In this document: positions 16,421-20,024 of the stretch, in pieces | Numbering within the stretch: position 1 is the stretch's first letter | Layout of the letters: every line of letters begins with the position of its first letter | NCBI GenBank assembly: GCA_007280315.1 | Contig: QYQC01000098.1 | Location: 1 to 20,024, forward strand | Reading direction: 5' to 3' | Source of the DNA: Betaproteobacteria bacterium | GTDB taxonomy: Bacteria; Pseudomonadota; Gammaproteobacteria; Burkholderiales; SG8-39 | Length of the DNA stretch: 20,024 bases | The notes under the pieces: model-generated | The model's input: the letters and a program-made list of their open reading frames with translations, nothing else | Database searches by the model: none | Told to the model about the DNA's origin: nothing | Translations under genes and position numbers: made by a program

Positions 16421-19153
16421 TTAGTGCGCCTGCTCCCAGTTTGCACCTACCCCCACATCCACGACAAGGGGCACCGCCAGTTCGGCCACGCCGGTCATCA
16501 ATCCCGGCAGCACGTCGCGTACAGTCGGGAGTTCAGACTGCGGCACCTCGAGCACCAGTTCGTCGTGCACCTGCATAACCAGTTTCGCCGACAGCTGCTC
16601 GCGCTCCAGCCAGTCCTGCACCGCGATCATCGACAGCTTGATCAGATCCGCCGCCGTTCCCTGCATCGGCGCGTTGATTGCGGCGCGCTCCGCGCCCTGA
16701 CGCCGGCCGCTGTTGGCGGCGCGTATTTCCGAGAGCCATAGACGGCGCCCAAACACGGTCTCGACATAGCCGCGTTCGCGCGCCTGCTCGCGCGTCTGCT
16801 GCATATAGCGCGCAACGCCGGGATAGCGGGTGAAGTAGCTGTCGATATAAGCCTGGGCGGTGGCGCGCTCCAGTCCCAGGGCCTGCGCCACGCCGAACGC
16901 CGACATGCCGTAGATCAGGCCGAAGTTGATCACCTTCGCGTAGCGGCGCTCCTCCGGCGTGACTTCATGCAGGCTGCGATTGAATATTTCGGCGGCGGTG
17001 GCTCGGTGCACGTCCTCGCCCGCCGCGAACGCGCGCAGCAGATTCTCGTCGCCTGAAATATGCGCCATGATGCGCAGCTCGATTTGCGAATAATCAGCGG
17101 AGACAATGACGCAACCGGCCGGCGCGATGAACGCCTCGCGGATACGCCGCCCCTCGGCGGTGCGCACCGGAATGTTCTGCAGATTGGGATCGGTGCTGGC
17201 GAGGCGCCCGGTGACCGCGGTCGCCTGGGCGTAGTTGGTGTGCACGCGCCCGGTGGCGGGATTGACCATGCGCGGCAGTTTGTCGGTGTAAGTGGATTTT
17301 AACTTGGTCAGCGCGCGATATTCGAGCAAGGTCTTGGGCAGCGGGTAATCCGCGGCGAGCCGCTCCAGCACTTCTTCGTCGGTTGAAGGGGCGCCGCCGG
17401 GCGTTTTTTTCAGCACCGGCAGCTGCAACCGATCAAAAAAGATTTCACCGATCTGCTTGGGCGAATTCAGATTGAACGGCTGGCCAGCTTCGGCGTAGGC
17501 CCGCTGCTCCAGCTCCATCATTTTCTGCCCCAACTCATGGCTTTGCGCCTCGAGCAATGCGGCGTCGATGAGCACGCCGGTGCGCTCCATCCGGAACAGC
17601 ACTTCACGCACCGGCAGCTCGATCTTCCGATAGACGTATTCCAGGCCGGGCTCGGCCTGCACCTGGGGATACAGGCGTTGATGCAGGCGCAGGGTCACGT
17701 CAGCGTCCTCGGCCGAGTACTCGGTGGCGCGCTCCACGCTCACCTGCTCGAAGCCGATACGTTGCGCGCCCTTGCCGGTGACATCGTCGTAGCTGATGGT
17801 CTCGAGCTGCAAATGCCGGTCGGCGAGCGTGCCCATGTCGTGGCGCAGATGCGATTCGAGCACGTAGGACTCGAGCAACGTGTCGTGTACCACGCCGCGA
17901 AGCCGTACGCCGTGATTGGCGAGCACGTGTTCGTCGTATTTGAGGTTCTGGCCGAGCTTTGGCCTGGCGGCATCCTCGAGCCAGGGCCGCAGCAATGCTA
18001 GCGCGCGCTCGACGCCGAACTGCGGCGGGGCGCCGGCATAGTTGTGTGCCAGCGGCAAATAGGCTGCCCGCCCGGGTTCGGCGCAGAACGACATGCCCAC
18101 CAGCTGTGCAGTCATGGGGTCGAGGCCGGTGGTCTCGGTGTCGAACGCGACCAGGGCGGCGCCATCGAGGCGCTTCAGCCACGCCACTACCTGCGCTTCG
18201 TCGAGCAGGGTGACGTAATCGCGCGAAATCGGCTGCGCCGTGTCCTGCGCCGGACCTGGAGGCCGGGCCGGCGCTGACGGCGGTTCCGGCACCGACGCCG
18301 GCGAAGCCGCCGGCGCCGCATCTTTCACCCAGCTCTTGAAGCCGAAGCGCTGGAACAGCCCGGATAATTCGGCCTCACCGGCCGGCTGCGGCAGCAGTTG
18401 TTCCAGTTTGACCGGCAGCGGCACATCGCAATAGACGGTGAGGAGTTTTTTCGCCTGCGGCAGCCATGGCAACGCGCGGCGAAGATTCTCTCCCACCACG
18501 CCCTTGATTTCCTGCGCATGCGCGACCACTGCGTCGAGCGAGCCGTATTGGGAGAGCCATTTGAGCGCGGTCTTGGGGCCGACCTTGTCCACGCCGGGAA
18601 CGTTGTCCACGCTGTCGCCGACCAGGGTCAGATAATCGAGAATCAGGCGTGGCGGAACGCCGAACTTCGCTTCAACGCCGGCTTCGTCCAGGCGCTCGCC
18701 GTTCATGGTGTTGATCAAGGTTACGTACTCGTTCACCAGCTGCGTCAGGTCCTTGTCGCCGGTGGAGACGACGCAGCGCATGCCTGCCTCGGCGGCCTGG
18801 CGCGCGAGCGTGCCGATGACGTCGTCGGCCTCGACGCCGTCTATCATCAGGAGCGGCCAGCCCAGCGCGGCGACCGCCTGGTGCAGCGGCTCGATCTGGC
18901 GCACCAGATCCTCGGGCATGGGCGCGCGGTTGGCCTTGTACTCGGAATACCAGTCATCGCGAAAGGTTCTGCCCTTGGCGTCGAACACGCAGGCGAGATA
19001 GTCCGGCTTGTAGTCGGCAGCGAGCCGTCGTAGCATGTTGAGCACACCGTAAATCGCGCCCGTGGGCTCGTTACGGGCGTTGCGCAGGTCCGGCAGCGCG
19101 TGAAACGCACGGTACAGATAGGACGAGCCATCCACCAACAGTAATGTCTTCAT
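16421..19153 (-). CDS. polA: DNA polymerase I
   Basis: Pol I removes RNA primers and fills gaps in replication and repair. The 910-residue protein contains all three domains. The 5'-3' exonuclease spans about residues 1-275, with YLYRAFHALPDL, GVEADDVIGTLA, STGDKDLTQLV and GDSVDNVPGV. A Pro/Ala-rich linker covers about 280-308. The 3'-5' proofreading domain has D338 and E340 (FDTETTG), D407 (GQNLKYDEHV) and D483 (YSAEDADVTLR), so proofreading is intact. The polymerase domain has D687 (SADYSQIELR), the O-helix R736-K740-F744-Y748 (RRYAKVINFGLIYG) and D864 (QVHDELVLEVP). Numbering is 17-18 below E. coli, which fits 910 against 928 residues. Its start is only 12 nt from the divergent LOG-family start. 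Confidence 0.98.
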   Translation of the reverse strand: MKTLLLVDGSSYLYRAFHALPDLRNARNEPTGAIYGVLNMLRRLAADYKPDYLACVFDAKGRTFRDDWYSEYKANRAPMPEDLVRQIEPLHQAVAALGWPLLMIDGVEADDVIGTLARQAAEAGMRCVVSTGDKDLTQLVNEYVTLINTMNGERLDEAGVEAKFGVPPRLILDYLTLVGDSVDNVPGVDKVGPKTALKWLSQYGSLDAVVAHAQEIKGVVGENLRRALPWLPQAKKLLTVYCDVPLPVKLEQLLPQPAGEAELSGLFQRFGFKSWVKDAAPAASPASVPEPPSAPARPPGPAQDTAQPISRDYVTLLDEAQVVAWLKRLDGAALVAFDTETTGLDPMTAQLVGMSFCAEPGRAAYLPLAHNYAGAPPQFGVERALALLRPWLEDAARPKLGQNLKYDEHVLANHGVRLRGVVHDTLLESYVLESHLRHDMGTLADRHLQLETISYDDVTGKGAQRIGFEQVSVERATEYSAEDADVTLRLHQRLYPQVQAEPGLEYVYRKIELPVREVLFRMERTGVLIDAALLEAQSHELGQKMMELEQRAYAEAGQPFNLNSPKQIGEIFFDRLQLPVLKKTPGGAPSTDEEVLERLAADYPLPKTLLEYRALTKLKSTYTDKLPRMVNPATGRVHTNYAQATAVTGRLASTDPNLQNIPVRTAEGRRIREAFIAPAGCVIVSADYSQIELRIMAHISGDENLLRAFAAGEDVHRATAAEIFNRSLHEVTPEERRYAKVINFGLIYGMSAFGVAQALGLERATAQAYIDSYFTRYPGVARYMQQTREQARERGYVETVFGRRLWLSEIRAANSGRRQGAERAAINAPMQGTAADLIKLSMIAVQDWLEREQLSAKLVMQVHDELVLEVPQSELPTVRDVLPGLMTGVAELAVPLVVDVGVGANWEQAH

Positions 19154-19165
19154 AGAGGCTCAGGT

Positions 19166-19888
19166 ATGAACGGTAAACTTCCGCGGCCGGCCGACGCCGG
19201 CGCAGCAGACATGGCTCACAACGCGCGCGAGTCCTGGCGGATATTCGGGATTATGTCAGAATTCGTCGAAGCCACCGAACGTCTGGCACAAATCCGCCCG
19301 GCGGTAAGCATTTTCGGCAGCGCGCGCACCCCGACGGATTCGCCCTACTACCTGCTGGCGGAGCAGATCGCGCGGCTGCTTTCGGACGCGGGGTTTTCTG
19401 TCGTCTCCGGCGGCGGTCCCGGCATCATGGAAGCGGCCAACAAAGGCGCCTACCACGGAAAATCACCGTCGGTGGGCCTCAATATCCAGCTGCCCAATGA
19501 GCAGGCCAGCAACCGCTACCAGGACATCAGCCTCACATTCCATCATTTTTTCGCGCGAAAGGTTAGTTTCGTCAAATTCGCCACCGCCTACGTCGTGCTG
19601 CCTGGGGGGTTCGGCACACTGGACGAACTGTCCGAGGCACTTACGCTGGTGCAGACCGGCAAGACGCGCAAAATGCCGATAATTCTGGTGCACTCGCCGT
19701 TCTGGCGCGGGCTCCTGGACTGGTTTCGCGACAGCTTGCAGGCGGAGCACATGATCGATGCCGCAGACTTGGATCTGGTGCAGACGATAGACGAACCGGC
19801 CGCAATCGTGGAAGCGATTTTCAAGTTCTACGAGAAACGTGGTTTTGCCCCGCTGCCGGCAGAGCGCGAGAACCTGCTCAATCTCTGA
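19166..19888 (+). CDS. LOG-family nucleoside 5'-monophosphate phosphoribohydrolase
   Basis: LOG proteins hydrolyse cytokinin riboside monophosphates or other nucleoside monophosphates to free base plus ribose-5-phosphate; in most bacteria the physiological substrate is unknown. The 240-residue product shows the nucleotide-binding SGGGPGIMEAANKGA (81-95) and the LOG signature PGGFGTLDELSEAL (146-159), with E154 and an upstream R131 (FFARKVSF) in the expected catalytic positions. I use the ATG at 19166; in-frame ATGs at 19211 and 19253 would give shorter proteins, but residues 20-40 (ARESWRIFGIMSEFVEATERL) look conserved, so the true start is 19166 or 19211. The gene diverges from polA. Confidence 0.9.
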   Translation: MNGKLPRPADAGAADMAHNARESWRIFGIMSEFVEATERLAQIRPAVSIFGSARTPTDSPYYLLAEQIARLLSDAGFSVVSGGGPGIMEAANKGAYHGKSPSVGLNIQLPNEQASNRYQDISLTFHHFFARKVSFVKFATAYVVLPGGFGTLDELSEALTLVQTGKTRKMPIILVHSPFWRGLLDWFRDSLQAEHMIDAADLDLVQTIDEPAAIVEAIFKFYEKRGFAPLPAERENLLNL

Positions 19889-19903
19889 AGCAGTGTCTGA
19901 ATC

Positions 19904-19912
19904 TGCTAAAAT
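19904..19912 (+). promoter_or_regulatory. Candidate extended -10 promoter for the last gene
   Basis: TGCTAAAAT matches the extended -10 pattern TGn plus TAAAAT (5 of 6) and lies 29 nt before the ATG at 19942. No convincing -35 box is seen at 17 bp. The 53-bp gap after the LOG-family gene is relatively A+T rich, which supports a separate start. Confidence 0.35.
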
Positions 19913-19941
19913 TCGCGCCTAACGCCCATCGAAAGCCCATC

Positions 19942-20024
19942 ATGCGCCGCCTGTTAGCCACAGCACTCCTCGGATTAGCGCTTCCCCTCGCTGCACAACA
20001 GCCGCCCAAACTCGAGCCCCTGCC
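19942..20024 (+). CDS. Probable DUF2782 exported protein (5' end only)
   Basis: Only 27 codons lie in the window. They encode a basic start and hydrophobic core (MRRLLATALLGLALPLAAQQ), a likely signal peptide cleaved near LAA-QQ, followed by PPKLEPLP. The PPKLEPLP stretch and the position close to polA resemble the small DUF2782 proteins that commonly sit beside polA in betaproteobacteria. The function of that family is unknown to me, and the rest of the gene is beyond the edge, so the call is tentative. Confidence 0.6.
   Translation, partial: MRRLLATALLGLALPLAAQQPPKLEPL

Overview
This window looks like core chromosome from a GC-rich betaproteobacterium. The evidence is the gene order: gatCAB diverges from mreBCD-mrdA-rodA-rlpA-dacA, which runs into a D-amino acid aminotransferase, ybeD, lipB and lipA. 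A LOG-family gene and a DUF2782-like gene lie next to polA, and the proteins resemble betaproteobacterial versions. I cannot resolve the genus. Coding is dense, every intergenic gap is under 90 bp, and codon use looks uniform. I see no tRNA, rRNA, insertion sequence, phage gene, CRISPR array or other sign of recent transfer.

Layout. (1) Positions 1-3239, minus strand: gatC-gatA-gatB, the tRNA-dependent amidotransferase that makes Gln-tRNA(Gln) and/or Asn-tRNA(Asn); gatB lacks its last few dozen codons at the left edge. (2) Positions 3240-3318: a short divergent promoter region where candidate -10 boxes for gatC and mreB overlap. (3) Positions 3319-12044, plus strand: the cell-elongation cluster. 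MreB, MreC and MreD form the cytoskeleton and scaffold. PBP2 (mrdA) and RodA are the transpeptidase and glycosyltransferase pair. Two tandem RlpA lipoproteins are probable lytic transglycosylases for stripped glycan, and a PBP5/6-type D,D-carboxypeptidase (dacA) trims peptide stems. An extended -10 promoter just before dacA may let it be expressed separately. (4) Positions 12125-14962: D-amino acid aminotransferase, the small YbeD protein, and LipB and LipA, which make protein-bound lipoate. The order mrdA-rodA-rlpA-dacA-ybeD-lipB-lipA is essentially that of E. coli, with mreBCD joined in front, rlpA doubled, and the aminotransferase inserted. (5) Positions 15025-15720: a secreted DUF4197 protein. 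(6) Positions 15729-19153, minus strand: polA followed by a small SGNH-hydrolase-like gene that has lost catalytic residues. (7) Positions 19166-20024, plus strand: a LOG-family nucleoside-monophosphate phosphoribohydrolase and the start of a probable DUF2782 gene.

Most of the window is ordinary housekeeping DNA, and I see no convincing new multi-gene system. The points most worth checking are the tandem rlpA pair, which sits in one reading frame split by a TGA and one codon; the apparent SGNH pseudoenzyme behind polA; the 12-bp spacing between the divergent polA and LOG-family starts; and the overlapping -10 boxes between gatC and mreB.
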